From Bradyrhizobium sp. 139 (GTDB lineage Bacteria; Pseudomonadota; Alphaproteobacteria; Rhizobiales; Xanthobacteraceae): a DNA stretch of 64,000 nucleotides. This document shows positions 40,275 through 51,694 of the stretch, one piece after another. The stretch lies in NCBI RefSeq assembly GCF_023074175.1, contig NZ_JADPKS010000028.1, forward strand, positions 124,001 to 188,000, given 5' to 3'. The number at the start of each line of letters is the position of its first letter. Positions within the stretch are counted from its first letter, which is position 1. The notes under the pieces are model-generated. The model did no database searches, was not told where the DNA came from, and was given only the letters and a program-made list of their open reading frames with translations. Made by a program: the position numbers and the translations under genes.

Positions 40275-41135
40275 ATGCGGATCATCAAGCAGCCGGGCGC
40301 GCCGCTTCCCGAACGCATCCAGTGGGTGGAGGCGAGGGGACGCGCCTTTTCGTTCACGCTTCAAGCTGGCCTGCCGTTGCTCGAAGCCGCGCGCCGCGGG
40401 TTTGCCGCGGAAGGTTTTACGAGCGGCGTACTGAATTTCGGCCATGGCGCGCTCGGGCCGTTCGCCTACGTTATGCCGGCGCTGTCGAAGACCGGCGAGA
40501 ATGCAGCCTTCTACAGTGACACGTTCCGGCCGAGCGGCGTGACACGCACAAGGCTTGGCAGCATGACGCTTGGGACGCGCGACGGTGCGCCGTTCTTTCA
40601 TTGCCACGCGCTTTGGACCGAAGTCGACGGCCGCGCCAGCGGCGGCCACATGCTGCCGGACGAGACTGTTGTCGCCGAGCCGTTCGCGGTGGAGGCCTTC
40701 GGGATCGATGGAGCGACGTTCACGGCCGAGATCGATCCCGAGACGAACTTTAAGCTGTTCGGGCCGGTCGTTTCGGCCGCAACCGGCGCACGCACGACCA
40801 GCCGCGCGTTTGCCATGCGGTTGCGGCCGAACCAGGATTTTGCTGGCTGCCTCGAAGGCTTCTGCCGCGACCACGGCATCGCGCGCGCCAAAATCCACGG
40901 TGGCGTCGGCTCGACCATCGGCGCGCGCTTCACGGATGGCGGCGTGACCGAGCCGTTTGCGACGGAGCTTGCGATAACAGCCGGTGCGATTGCGCCCGGC
41001 TCCTCTGGCGCACTCGAAGCTGCGCTCGATGTTGCCCTGATCGACTACACCGGCGGCGTTGCCGAGGGCCGCCTGGTTCGCGGCGACAATCCCGTGCTGA
41101 TGACCATGGAGCTGGTGCTGGAAGCGCTGGACTGA
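40275..41135 (+). CDS. Tandem PPC-domain (DUF296) protein
   Basis: A 286-residue protein made of two PPC (plants and prokaryotes conserved, DUF296) domains. The N-terminal copy contains GVTRTRLGSMTLG, PFFHCHALWTEVDGRASGGHMLPDETVVAEPFAVEAFG. The C-terminal copy contains SRAFAMRLRPNQDFAGCLEGFCRDHGIARAKIHGGVGSTIGA and DVALIDYTGGVAEGRLVRGDNPVLMTMEL. Bacterial single-domain PPC proteins are trimeric and of unknown role; in plants the domain belongs to AT-hook proteins. Nine bases after the acyl-CoA synthetase stop, so likely same operon. Confidence 0.82.
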   Translation: MRIIKQPGAPLPERIQWVEARGRAFSFTLQAGLPLLEAARRGFAAEGFTSGVLNFGHGALGPFAYVMPALSKTGENAAFYSDTFRPSGVTRTRLGSMTLGTRDGAPFFHCHALWTEVDGRASGGHMLPDETVVAEPFAVEAFGIDGATFTAEIDPETNFKLFGPVVSAATGARTTSRAFAMRLRPNQDFAGCLEGFCRDHGIARAKIHGGVGSTIGARFTDGGVTEPFATELAITAGAIAPGSSGALEAALDVALIDYTGGVAEGRLVRGDNPVLMTMELVLEALD

Positions 41136-41228
41136 TGGGCGGCCGACGGCCGAGATGCGAGATAGGCCTTTCGCAACCTGATTGTTCCTGTTATGTTCCG
41201 GGGAAGGTTCGGGTTCTGGAGGCCAACA

Positions 41229-41996
41229 GTGGCGCGGAAGGGCAATCGCACGATCAACCTGCCTGCGCCGTATCTGAAGCGGGTCTGGCTCGACCCGTCG
41301 CAGGTTCACGATCGCGAGGCTTATCCGTTTTGCCTGCCCATCTTTCCGGATGATTTCGAGCTCAACTTCGACGCCGCGATCACGATCATCGTCGGCGAGA
41401 ACGGCACCGGGAAATCGACGATCCTCGAGGGCATAGCCACGCTCGCCGGCTACGACGATGCCGGTGGCGGAAAGGGCTACATGCCCGTCGATCACTCCGA
41501 AGCTAGCGAGAAGATGGGCGGCCAACTCTCCAAGGCACTGCGCGCAAGCTGGTTGCCGAAAATTACCAATGGCTGGTTTTTTCGCGCCGAGAGTTTTTTC
41601 TCGGTGGCGCGATATCTTGACAAGGCTGCGCGTGATGCTGGCCAGCTCGGTCCCGATTTCCTGTCGCATTCCCATGGCGAAGGCTTCCTGCGCTTCTTCG
41701 AGGAGCGGTGCCAGCGCCAGGGCATCTTTATTTTCGACGAGCCGGAATCGGCGCTGTCGCCGGCGCGCCAGATCGAATTTCTGAAACTGCTGCAACGCAT
41801 GGAAGACTCCCGCATCTGTCAGGTTATCATGGCGACGCACGCGCCGATGCTGATGGCTTATCCGAACGCGAAGTTGTTGCGGCTGACCAGAGCAGGCATC
41901 GAACCGGTGATGTTGCGAGAGACGGAGCACTTCAAGGTCATGCGGGAGTTCTGCGATGATCCGGACCGATTTATCGGCACCGCGCTGGAGCAATAG
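41229..41996 (+). CDS. Predicted ABC-like ATPase, copy 1 (COG3910 type)
   Basis: A 255-residue stand-alone ATPase from a GTG at 41229 with TGGAGG before it (the ATG at 41193 is an alternative). Walker A IIVGENGTGKSTILEGIA near residue 52; signature-like HSHGEGFLRFFEER; Walker B IFIFDEPESALSPARQ; H-loop IMATHAPMLMAY. There is no coiled-coil, nuclease or membrane domain. The family is described only as predicted ATPase. The next gene is its paralogue. Confidence 0.85.
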   Translation: MARKGNRTINLPAPYLKRVWLDPSQVHDREAYPFCLPIFPDDFELNFDAAITIIVGENGTGKSTILEGIATLAGYDDAGGGKGYMPVDHSEASEKMGGQLSKALRASWLPKITNGWFFRAESFFSVARYLDKAARDAGQLGPDFLSHSHGEGFLRFFEERCQRQGIFIFDEPESALSPARQIEFLKLLQRMEDSRICQVIMATHAPMLMAYPNAKLLRLTRAGIEPVMLRETEHFKVMREFCDDPDRFIGTALEQ

Positions 41997-42011
41997 GGGC
42001 AGGTTGAGAGC

Positions 42012-42809
42012 ATGGGCCGGAAACAACGTCGTCAAACCACCTTGCCCGCGCCCTATCTCCGGCGCGTCTGGCTCGATCGTTCGGCGGTCGAGGATTGGGA
42101 GGCGTATCCGTTCTGTCTTCCCGTGTTCAGGGACGAGTTCGATCAGAATTTCGACACCGCCGTGACCATCATCGTCGGCGAGAACGGCACCGGCAAGTCG
42201 ACCATCCTCGAGGGCATCGCGGGGATGGCCGGCTTTGCCAGCACCGGCGGCCGCAAGGGCTTTCAGGAGATCGATGGCGGCGGCATGGAAGTAACCGGCG
42301 TAGAGCTGTCTGCCGCCCTGAAGGCTGCCTGGGTGCCGAAGGTAACCGACGGCTGGTTTTTTCGGGCCGAGACATTCTTTTCTGTTGCGCGGTATCTGGA
42401 CCGCTCGGCCGGGAGTGCTGCGCAAGCCATGGAAGGCGTGTTTGGTGCGAGCGTTCAAGAAGCCCCGGACTATCTCTCTTTTTCCCACGGTGAGGGCTTT
42501 CTGGTCTTCTTCGAGGAGCGCTGCCAAAATCAGGGCATCTACATCTTCGACGAGCCGGAATCCGCACTTTCGCCCGCGCGGCAGATGGACTTCCTCAAGC
42601 TCCTGCATCGGATGGATCTCTCCGGCAATTGTCAGGTCATCATGGCGACCCATGCGCCTCTGCTGATGGCCTATCCAAATGCGCAGCTGCTTCGGCTCGG
42701 GAAATACGGCCTGGAGCCGACGACGGTGGAGCAAACCGATCATTATCGGGTGATGCGGGAATTCTGTGACGACCCGCGCGGGTTCGTGGAGGCGACGCTG
42801 ACGGAGTAG
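42012..42809 (+). CDS. Predicted ABC-like ATPase, copy 2 (COG3910 type)
   Basis: A 265-residue paralogue, roughly 60% identical by eye to the preceding protein over its full length: LPAPYLRRVWLDRS, VTIIVGENGTGKSTILEGIAG, GWFFRAETFFSVARYLD, FSHGEGFLVFFEERC, IYIFDEPESALSPARQMD, IMATHAPLLMAYPNAQLLRL, VMREFCDDP. Copy 2 carries about 10 extra residues in the region after SVARYLD. It starts 15 bases after copy 1, so this is a tandem duplication. Confidence 0.85.
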   Translation: MGRKQRRQTTLPAPYLRRVWLDRSAVEDWEAYPFCLPVFRDEFDQNFDTAVTIIVGENGTGKSTILEGIAGMAGFASTGGRKGFQEIDGGGMEVTGVELSAALKAAWVPKVTDGWFFRAETFFSVARYLDRSAGSAAQAMEGVFGASVQEAPDYLSFSHGEGFLVFFEERCQNQGIYIFDEPESALSPARQMDFLKLLHRMDLSGNCQVIMATHAPLLMAYPNAQLLRLGKYGLEPTTVEQTDHYRVMREFCDDPRGFVEATLTE

Positions 42810-43700
42810 GAAGGCGCGGCCGACGGCCGTTCTCTCCGCCGTCGTTGCGAGGAGCTCTCGCGACGAAGCAATCCAGAATCTTTCCGCGGAGGCACTCTGG
42901 ATTGCTTCGCTTCGCTCGCAATGACGGGGCGTGGGTGACACGGTCGCTTCAATTCAATTCGCATTTCAATTGCAGACACACCTTCGCCCCCTCGCGGCGT
43001 GTTTCGCCCGAGTTTTACGGCAGTCATTGCCCTCGAAGGTGCCGAGGGCGCAGGGAAGACCGGGTGCCGGCTGGCACCCGCGGTCCACTGTGCGATAGAT
43101 GCGCTACAAACATTTGCACAGCGGCATACAGGTGAAGCCAAACAACCCGGCCTTCCCTGCGCAGTGGCTTTACGGCTTATGTCGTGCTCTCCCCGGGGAG
43201 CGATGCACTATTGCCCCCGTCGTCTTGCGGATGGCTGACGCGCGGACCCGGTCGGGCCGCAGCGTCACCGCAAGACTTGGCGCACAGACCCCGGGCGCCA
43301 GGACCACACGATTTTGCCGTACGCAGGCTGCACCGGTCGTGTGCACGCAGGTAGCTGCTCACGGTGTGACCCGCCCTGCAAACCACCTTCGCGCCGACGC
43401 CGCCTGCGTCCACCACGTCCCATCCCGCGTTCGTGACGATCGCGATGCGCCCCTCGGCCGGGTTGGGATGGCTTCCTATACGATAATCCGAAATGCTGAT
43501 AAAGAGAATTATTTTTGCATGGCGTGATTGCCCCACCCATTGGATGCTTTGCCCGACGGGCAGCGCAACAGGTTGTGGATCGCGCAAGCGCGCCGCCGCA
43601 ACGGTGCCACGAACCGGTCTCCCCTCGGCCCCAAAATGCGCTACGATGATCCCAGCGCGCCCAAGTCGCGCACGATCAACGAGACGGATGAGGAAACGAG
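42810..43700. other. Roughly 0.9-kb gap: extragenic palindrome and a decayed or repeated segment
   Basis: A palindrome at 42841-42932 (next entry) is followed by about 550 bases without a protein-like gene. Reading frames across 43000-43530 (for example VVDAGGVGAKVVCRAGHT and RTAKSCGPGARGLC on the minus strand) look like the spurious ORFs I remember from a common repeat in Bradyrhizobium genomes. That memory was not checked. A promoter for the MxaD-like gene should lie near its right end. Confidence 0.45.
42841..42932. repeat. Extragenic palindrome
   Basis: A 14-bp perfect inverted repeat: CGAAGCAATCCAGA at 42864-42877 and its complement at 42896-42909. Outer partly complementary arms are GTCGTTGCGAG on the left and CTCGCAATGAC on the right. 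This is a widely dispersed motif in Bradyrhizobium and related genomes (from memory). Confidence 0.7.
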
Positions 43701-44282
43701 ATGAGGGTGACGATTGGACGGCGCGTGGCCGTGGCCGCGGTACTGACTGCCGCGGGAGCGGCGGCTTTGACGGCGGCTTTTGCACCGGCTTCTACACCGG
43801 CCTGGGCGCACGGACCGACCCGGCAGAAGGTGCGCGAATCCATCGAGATCAATGCAGCCCCGGCCAAAGTGTGGGCGGCAATCGGCAATTTCCAGGACAT
43901 CAACTGGCTCCCGCCCGTCACCAAGACCGAGGGCGAGAAGGGCAACGAGATCGGCGCAACGCGGCGGCTGACCTTGACCGGCGGCGCCACGGTCGATGAG
44001 GAGCTCTATAAGTTCGACGCCGCTGCGATGACTTATTCCTACCGGATCACCACTGTCGACGTGAAGGTGCTGCCGGTCACCAATTATTCCTCGACGTTGA
44101 CGGTGGCGCCGAGCGCCGACGGCAAGGCGAGCACGCTGGAATGGGCCGGCGCCTTCTACCGCGGCTTTCCCAACAACGATCCGCCGCCGGAGCTGAGCGA
44201 CGAGGCCGCGGTGAAGGCGGTGAAGGGGCTTTATCAGGCCGGCCTCGAAGCGCTGAAGAAGAAGATCGAGAGCGGAAGCTGA
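43701..44282 (+). CDS. Periplasmic SRPBCC (MxaD-like) protein
   Basis: A 193-residue protein with an N-terminal signal (RVAVAAVLTAAGAAALTAAFAPA...WAHG, cleavage near residue 36) and a START/SRPBCC domain: VRESIEINAAPAKVWAAIGNFQDINWLPPV near residue 43, GATRRLTLTGGATVDEELYKFD, and the long C-terminal helix AAVKAVKGLYQAGLEALKKKI. The pattern resembles MxaD, a periplasmic accessory protein of PQQ-dependent methanol dehydrogenase. The following beta-propeller gene begins 2 bases after its stop. No PQQ dehydrogenase or cytochrome gene is in the window. Confidence 0.8.
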   Translation: MRVTIGRRVAVAAVLTAAGAAALTAAFAPASTPAWAHGPTRQKVRESIEINAAPAKVWAAIGNFQDINWLPPVTKTEGEKGNEIGATRRLTLTGGATVDEELYKFDAAAMTYSYRITTVDVKVLPVTNYSSTLTVAPSADGKASTLEWAGAFYRGFPNNDPPPELSDEAAVKAVKGLYQAGLEALKKKIESGS

Positions 44283-44284
44283 CA

Positions 44285-45238
44285 GTGCGGGCGCTGCTCC
44301 TGGCGGCGTTCGCCGCCAGCCTCTGCCGTGCCGCTCTCGGCAACGCATCCGCCGAAGAAGCGTTCGTCACCAACCAGCTCAGCGACGATCTGATGGTCGT
44401 GGATCTCGCGATATCGCGCAGCGTCGCGACCATCCCGATCGGCGGCAAGCCGGCCGGTGTGGCCGTCAGCGCGGACGGGCGCTTTGCCTATGTGACGAGC
44501 CCCGATGCCAAGGCGGTGACCGTGGTGGACGCAGCAACGCGCCAGGTCTTAGGAAGGATCGAGGTCGGCGGCGGGCCGCTCGGCATTGCGGTGGCGCCCG
44601 ATGGCAAGACGGTCTATGTCGCGGACTGGTATGCGGCCGCGGTGCGGGTGATCGACGCGGCGAGCCGCAGCGTCACGGCCAGCATCGCGGTCGGCGCTTC
44701 GCCGTCCGGCCTGGCGGTGACGCCTGATGGCAAGCTGCTGCTCTCGGCGGACCGCGACGACGACAGCGTCTCGGTGGTGGACACCACGACGCGTCAGCGC
44801 AAAGCGACCATCAAGGTCGGCACGCGGCCGTTCGGCGTCACCATCGATGCAGAGGGCAAGCGCGCCTACACCGCCAATGTCGGCTCCAACAACGTCTCCG
44901 TGATCGACATCGCCGCAGGCCGCGAGATCGGCCGCGTGCCGGTCGGCATGCGTCCCTACGCCGTGGCACTGACGCTGGGCCGTGGCTTCGTCACCGACCA
45001 GTATGGCGGCACTGTCAGCGTGTTCGATCTGGCGATGCTGAAGCCGGTCAAGCGCATCAACGTCGGCGACTATCCCGAAGGCATCGCCGCGACCGCCGAC
45101 GGCAAGCACGTCATCGTCGCCTGCTGGGAGAGCAACACGCTTGATATCATCGATGCCGCCGAGCTGAAGGTGATCGGCGAGGTCGAGACCGGCGACGGCC
45201 CGCGCGCGTTCGGGGCGTTCTTGCGCAAGACGGAGTAG
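44285..45238 (+). CDS. Secreted YVTN-family beta-propeller protein
   Basis: A 317-residue protein from the GTG at 44285 with a signal peptide (VRALLLAAFAASLCRAALGNASA). It is made of about seven repeats of roughly 42 residues of the YVTN/NHL type: GKPAGVAVSADGRFAYVTSPDAKAVTVVDAAT, GPLGIAVAPDGKTVYVADW, SPSGLAVTPDGKLLLSAD, RPFGVTIDAEGKRAYTAN, MRPYAVALTLGRGFVTDQ, YPEGIAATADGKHVIVACW. Similar propellers occur beside PQQ-dependent dehydrogenases. The upstream MxaD-like gene ends just before it, so the two are probably translated from one message. The long N-terminal extension from 44141 is rejected as it covers the upstream gene. Confidence 0.85.
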   Translation: MRALLLAAFAASLCRAALGNASAEEAFVTNQLSDDLMVVDLAISRSVATIPIGGKPAGVAVSADGRFAYVTSPDAKAVTVVDAATRQVLGRIEVGGGPLGIAVAPDGKTVYVADWYAAAVRVIDAASRSVTASIAVGASPSGLAVTPDGKLLLSADRDDDSVSVVDTTTRQRKATIKVGTRPFGVTIDAEGKRAYTANVGSNNVSVIDIAAGREIGRVPVGMRPYAVALTLGRGFVTDQYGGTVSVFDLAMLKPVKRINVGDYPEGIAATADGKHVIVACWESNTLDIIDAAELKVIGEVETGDGPRAFGAFLRKTE

Positions 45239-45331
45239 GGGGGCAGGTGCCGTAGGACCTCCTACCGGCCGTCAAGGTGCAAGTGGCCTTAACGAACCTA
45301 GCCTAGCGCCGTGCTCGACGCAGCCGCAGGG

Positions 45332-45973
45332 CTAACCCACCCTACGATGTCGGCACACGGCATCCGCAATCTCTCCCATCCGCTCAAACACGTGGTCCGG
45401 CCCCAGCGCCCGCAGCGCCGCCGGTGCCGCATAACCCCAGCACACCGCGCCGCAGGCAATACCGACAGCTCGCGCCCCCTCGATGTCGCGCACCTCGTCG
45501 CCGATCGCGATCACTTGGTCGAGCTCCACGCCGGCACGCCGGATGACGCGGCGAAACTTCGCAGGCTTGCCGAACAGCGACGCGGCGCAGTCGAAATGCG
45601 AGAACAGCGCGGCAGCTTCGCCGAGTTTTTCGCGCGCATTGGCCTCGCTGTCCGACGTCACCAGCGCGAGCTGCACGCCGCTTTCGGCCAGCGTTCGCAG
45701 CATCGCCTCGACGCCCGCAAACAGCGAAATCTCCGCCGCAGCCTCGGCCTTCAGCCGCCGCGCATGCCGCGCGATCGCCGGCAGCTTCCACAGCGGCACC
45801 TCGAGCCGGGCGAGGATCTCGCGGCTCGAAGCATGCCGCAGCCCCTCGACATCCTCGTCCGCGACGCGGCGAAAGCCGAACCGGTCGGCGACGTCATTGA
45901 TGGTCCGCAGGAACCACGGGAAGCTGTCGGCCAGCGTGCCGTCGAGATCGAAGATGGCGAGGGAGTAGGGCAT
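45332..45973 (-). CDS. HAD-superfamily phosphatase (phosphoglycolate-phosphatase-like)
   Basis: A 213-residue HAD subfamily IA hydrolase. Motif I FDLDGTLADSFPWFLRT near residue 8 with nucleophile Asp, motif II LALVTSDSEANAREKLG near 106, motif III Lys in GKPAKFRRVIRR near 138 and motif IV IAIGDEVRDIEGARAVGIACGAVCWGY near 160. The substrate is not certain; Gph-like and other small-molecule phosphatases share this pattern. Flanking gaps hold only repeat remnants. Confidence 0.88.
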   Translation of the reverse strand: MPYSLAIFDLDGTLADSFPWFLRTINDVADRFGFRRVADEDVEGLRHASSREILARLEVPLWKLPAIARHARRLKAEAAAEISLFAGVEAMLRTLAESGVQLALVTSDSEANAREKLGEAAALFSHFDCAASLFGKPAKFRRVIRRAGVELDQVIAIGDEVRDIEGARAVGIACGAVCWGYAAPAALRALGPDHVFERMGEIADAVCRHRRVG

Positions 45974-46099
45974 GGGGGCTGGATTTCAAGCGGGCTGTAG
46001 TACGCCATTCTTAAGCGGAGTTCGAGGACAGCCATAGGGCATTATCTATCGCTGAATCGTGCGCTGGCTTCGTGATCGATGAGGTCCGCGGTTTGCGGC

Positions 46100-46423
46100 T
46101 CACCGCAACTTGCGCACGTCAACATTGATGTCGAGATCGATATTGCTGACGCAGGTCTGAGTGGTCCGATGCGAGCCGCCCTCGTGCCAGTGGCCATCGC
46201 GCGCACGGGCGCCGCTGACATTGGCCAGCTTCAGGCATCGCCATTGCGGCAGCGGGCCGCTGCTCTCACCAGCGAACTGCCAGGCCAACACAGCTTCCTC
46301 ACTGCTCTTGTTGGCGCCGATGATGTGCGGGCAGAGCTCGCGATAGCGGCCCTCGTAGATGCAGGTCACCTGCTGTTCGGCGAGAATTGCATTGCGAAAG
46401 AGTGTGTAGGTTCGGCTGGGCAT
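46100..46423 (-). CDS. Small conserved protein, WYL-like
   Basis: A 107-residue protein with LFRNAILAEQQVTCIYEGRYRELCPHIIGANKSSEEAVLAWQFAG in segments and PQWRCLKLANVSGARARDGHWHEG. The pattern of a beta strand ending in Cys/Ile-Tyr, Arg-Glu-Leu-x-Pro-His, and a closing Trp-x-x-Leu/Leu-x-x-Val strand resembles a WYL domain, which senses ligands or single-stranded nucleic acids; the DNA-binding part seen in WYL regulators is absent. I give low confidence to the family but good confidence that it is a gene. It lies just 3' of uvrA on the same strand. Confidence 0.6.
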   Translation of the reverse strand: MPSRTYTLFRNAILAEQQVTCIYEGRYRELCPHIIGANKSSEEAVLAWQFAGESSGPLPQWRCLKLANVSGARARDGHWHEGGSHRTTQTCVSNIDLDINVDVRKLR

Positions 46424-46478
46424 CGCGGGCGGTCACTCGCATGTTCTCCGAAGCCCTCGAAGACGCCGCGGAGCGATC

Positions 46479-49454
<2,976 letters not shown>

Positions 49455-49551
49455 CCTGGTGGTCCTCAAGGAATCCCAAAGGCGCGCGATCGCGCCAATG
49501 TTTAGGCGCGCTTCGCCCGGAACCGGGATCGGCGCCGATGGGTATGTCAGC

Positions 49552-49566
49552 GAACGTAGGAAGAAC
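49552..49566 (-). promoter_or_regulatory. LexA (SOS) box upstream of uvrA
   Basis: GAACGTAGGAAGAAC on the plus strand, i.e. GTTC-N7-GTTC on the uvrA strand, the alphaproteobacterial LexA operator. It lies about 98 bases before the uvrA start. LexA control of uvrA is known in this class. Confidence 0.75.
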
Positions 49567-49674
49567 GGGAGCGGATTTCCAGTGCGAGTTGCGAATCGTC
49601 AACGGATTGTTGGCGCTCTGGCGGCATCTGGCAGCAGGAGGCCAGCGGAACTGCGCTGGAGAGGCCGCGACAAC

Positions 49675-49702
49675 AAAAAGGCCGGCGCAAGGCCGGCCTT
49701 TC
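49675..49702 (-). terminator. Intrinsic terminator for outer-membrane protein gene
   Basis: On the minus strand AAGGCCGGC-loop-GCCGGCCTT followed by a T-run (plus strand 49675-49679 A-run). It lies 29 bases after the stop of the 49731-50420 gene. Almost identical to the terminator at 50605-50632. Confidence 0.85.
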
Positions 49703-49730
49703 GTAACGCGATGGCGTCGGAGGGCGAAGA

Positions 49731-50420
49731 TCAGTACTTCGCGACCACCGGGCCCCCGAAGTGATAGTTCACGCCGACCTGCACGGTGTGGAAGTTGAGC
49801 GTGCCGGTGGGCACGGCGCCCGAGAAGTAGGTCTCGCCGCCAAGGCTGCGGTAGAGGTACTCGCCCTTGACCGACCACTGCGGCGCGAAGAACGCTTCGA
49901 CGCCCGCGCCGACGGTCCAGCCGGAGTGCCACTTGCTGTCCGACACAGTCACGCCGAGCGCGGAGAGGCTGAGCTTGTTGTCGATCCAGGCGTAGCCGCC
50001 GGTGCCGTAGAACAGGACCTGATTGACGGCGTAGCCGATACGGCCGCGCACGGTGCCCATTGCATCGGTCTTCGAGCTCGCGGTCGCTGCAACGACACCG
50101 AAGCCCGGGACGAAGGTGGCGCCAGTTGCCGAAGCGCTGACGTCAGCCCAGGCGCCGTCGGCTTCGATACCGAACACGACGTTGCCAGTCTGCCAGTTGT
50201 AGCCGGCAGTGCCGCCGATGAAGCCGCCCTTCATCTTCGGGTCGCCTGAACCGTTTTCCCAAGCGCCGCCGCCGACGATACCGAGATAGAAGCCGGTCCA
50301 GTTGTAGACCGAGGCCACAGCCACCGGAGCCTTGGTGTAGGGGCGCGCCGCGAGATCAGCGGCCGAAGCCGGGGCAGCGAGAGCGAACAAACAGGCCGAA
50401 GCCAACAAAACCTTCTTCAT
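49731..50420 (-). CDS. Outer-membrane beta-barrel protein (Omp25/31 type), copy 1
   Basis: A 229-residue porin-like protein. Signal peptide [31 protein letters not shown] (cleavage near residue 20) then eight-strand-barrel features: [68 protein letters not shown], and C-terminal [17 protein letters not shown] ending in an aromatic. The ATG at 50420 gives the usual MKKVLL start; the TTG two codons earlier is rejected. A TTGAGA-N17-TAATGG promoter-like pair lies at 50541-50513 on this strand. It is a paralogue of the next gene. Confidence 0.87.
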   Translation of the reverse strand: MKKVLLASACLFALAAPASAADLAARPYTKAPVAVASVYNWTGFYLGIVGGGAWENGSGDPKMKGGFIGGTAGYNWQTGNVVFGIEADGAWADVSASATGATFVPGFGVVAATASSKTDAMGTVRGRIGYAVNQVLFYGTGGYAWIDNKLSLSALGVTVSDSKWHSGWTVGAGVEAFFAPQWSVKGEYLYRSLGGETYFSGAVPTGTLNFHTVQVGVNYHFGGPVVAKY

Positions 50421-50604
50421 TTTCAACTAATCCCAGTCCCGGTTTCTGCTTTTGCCCTCCGTGCGTTCGGAAGGACATCGGACGCTGTGGTCCAACTGAT
50501 GTCGTACTTACACCATTAAAGCCGCAAGTTGTGTCTCTCAAAAGCCACAAGATTCACAAAATGTAACATCTACTGACAGGTTGCCTGGCCGCGTTGCAGG
50601 CAGC

Positions 50605-50632
50605 AAAAAGGCCGGCGAGAGGCCGGCCTTTG
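50605..50632 (-). terminator. Intrinsic terminator for second outer-membrane protein gene
   Basis: Minus strand AAGGCCGGC-loop-GCCGGCCTT plus T-run; the same hairpin as at 49675-49702 with only the loop differing (gcaag versus gagag on the plus strand). It lies 25 bases after the stop of the 50657-51415 gene. Confidence 0.85.
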
Positions 50633-50656
50633 GCTTTAAGCGATATCAGCAGGATA

Positions 50657-51415
50657 TCAGTAGTTCGGGACCGAACCGCCCCAATTGAAGTGATAGTTCA
50701 CGCCGGCCTTGACCGTGTGGATCGTATCCTTGAACTCGGTGCGATTGGTCGGATCAAGCGGGTCAAACGAGATCGTGCTCTTGCCGAGATCGATATAGTT
50801 GTACTCGACCTTAGCCGACCAGTTCGGGGCGAACATGTATTCCGCACCGGCGCCGACCGTCCAGCCCCAACGGGTATCATTCTGGCTGAAGGAGATGAAG
50901 GGCGGGGCGGCGGCAGCGTCATACCGATGGTTGATATCGCCGACCGCGGCACCGCCGCTGATGAACCAGAGTGCGGGACCCGTCGAGTAGCCAATACGGC
51001 CCTTGATGTCACCGAAGCTGCGCAGCCTGGTGAAGTAGGTGTCGCCGAGGCCGGCGTTGATCTCAGCAGAACGACCGTTGATGTCGGCCCAGTGATAGTC
51101 GCCTTCGATGCCGAACACGATCGGGCCCGACTGCCAATTGTAGCCGACGACGCCGCCGACGAAGCCGCCGCTGGTGTCGTAAGTCTGGCTTCCCAGGAAC
51201 CCGAGAGCGTTCGGAGCGCCCACGAATGTGGCGTCGGTCTGTCCCCAGCCGCCGCCGCCTTGGATACCGGCATAGAAGCCAGTCCACGTATAAATGGGCG
51301 CGGGTGCGGGCGCCGGCGCCTTCGTATAAGGACGCGCAGCGATATCCGCCGCGCCCGCCGGAGCCGACAGGCCCAACGCCATTGCACTGATGGCACCAAA
51401 CAAAATCTTATTCAT
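50657..51415 (-). CDS. Outer-membrane beta-barrel protein (Omp25/31 type), copy 2
   Basis: A 252-residue protein (start at 51415, [34 protein letters not shown]; the reading to 51481 is rejected). Barrel features match copy 1: TWTGFYAGIQGGGGWG, GVVGYNWQSGPIVFGIEGDYHWAD, GWTVGAGAEYMFAPNWSAKVEYNYIDLG, and the ending VKAGVNYHFNWGGSVPNY. Both copies share AARPYTKAP just after the signal peptide. Likely a duplicated outer-membrane adhesin/porin family member; no ligand can be inferred. Confidence 0.87.
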   Translation of the reverse strand: MNKILFGAISAMALGLSAPAGAADIAARPYTKAPAPAPAPIYTWTGFYAGIQGGGGWGQTDATFVGAPNALGFLGSQTYDTSGGFVGGVVGYNWQSGPIVFGIEGDYHWADINGRSAEINAGLGDTYFTRLRSFGDIKGRIGYSTGPALWFISGGAAVGDINHRYDAAAAPPFISFSQNDTRWGWTVGAGAEYMFAPNWSAKVEYNYIDLGKSTISFDPLDPTNRTEFKDTIHTVKAGVNYHFNWGGSVPNY

Positions 51416-51619
51416 TGCAGTCTCCCCACTTTTGGCCGCTTCTTGAGGTCCCCGAAGCGGTTGATCAGGCGCGACGCCCATATGAACTCAATTCGTAGGC
51501 GATCGTACCCTAAACCGGAGGTCGAGTCCGTCGCCGAAATGCAACAGTCGGAGGCCGACTGAATGGCGCTCAACTTGATGAATGTTAAGTAGTTTTCTCG
51601 TTTTTGGGGAACCAGAAAA

Positions 51620-51634
51620 GTTCCATCGCGGTTC
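51620..51634 (+). promoter_or_regulatory. LexA (SOS) box 1 upstream of ssb
   Basis: GTTCCATCGCGGTTC, i.e. GTTC-N7-GTTC, 232 bases before the ssb start codon and about 75 bases before box 2. Confidence 0.6.
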
Positions 51635-51694
51635 CACATTTTGTGGCGGAGCGGACGATCCGGGGCTCGGGCGCCCCGGCGCTTTCTTTGATGG

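Noticed and set aside
38418..42941. 1507-codon minus-strand ORF
   Set aside because: Spans the acyl-CoA ligase, PPC and both ATPase genes in antisense; Arg/His-rich, no domain, a by-product of G+C-biased third codon positions.
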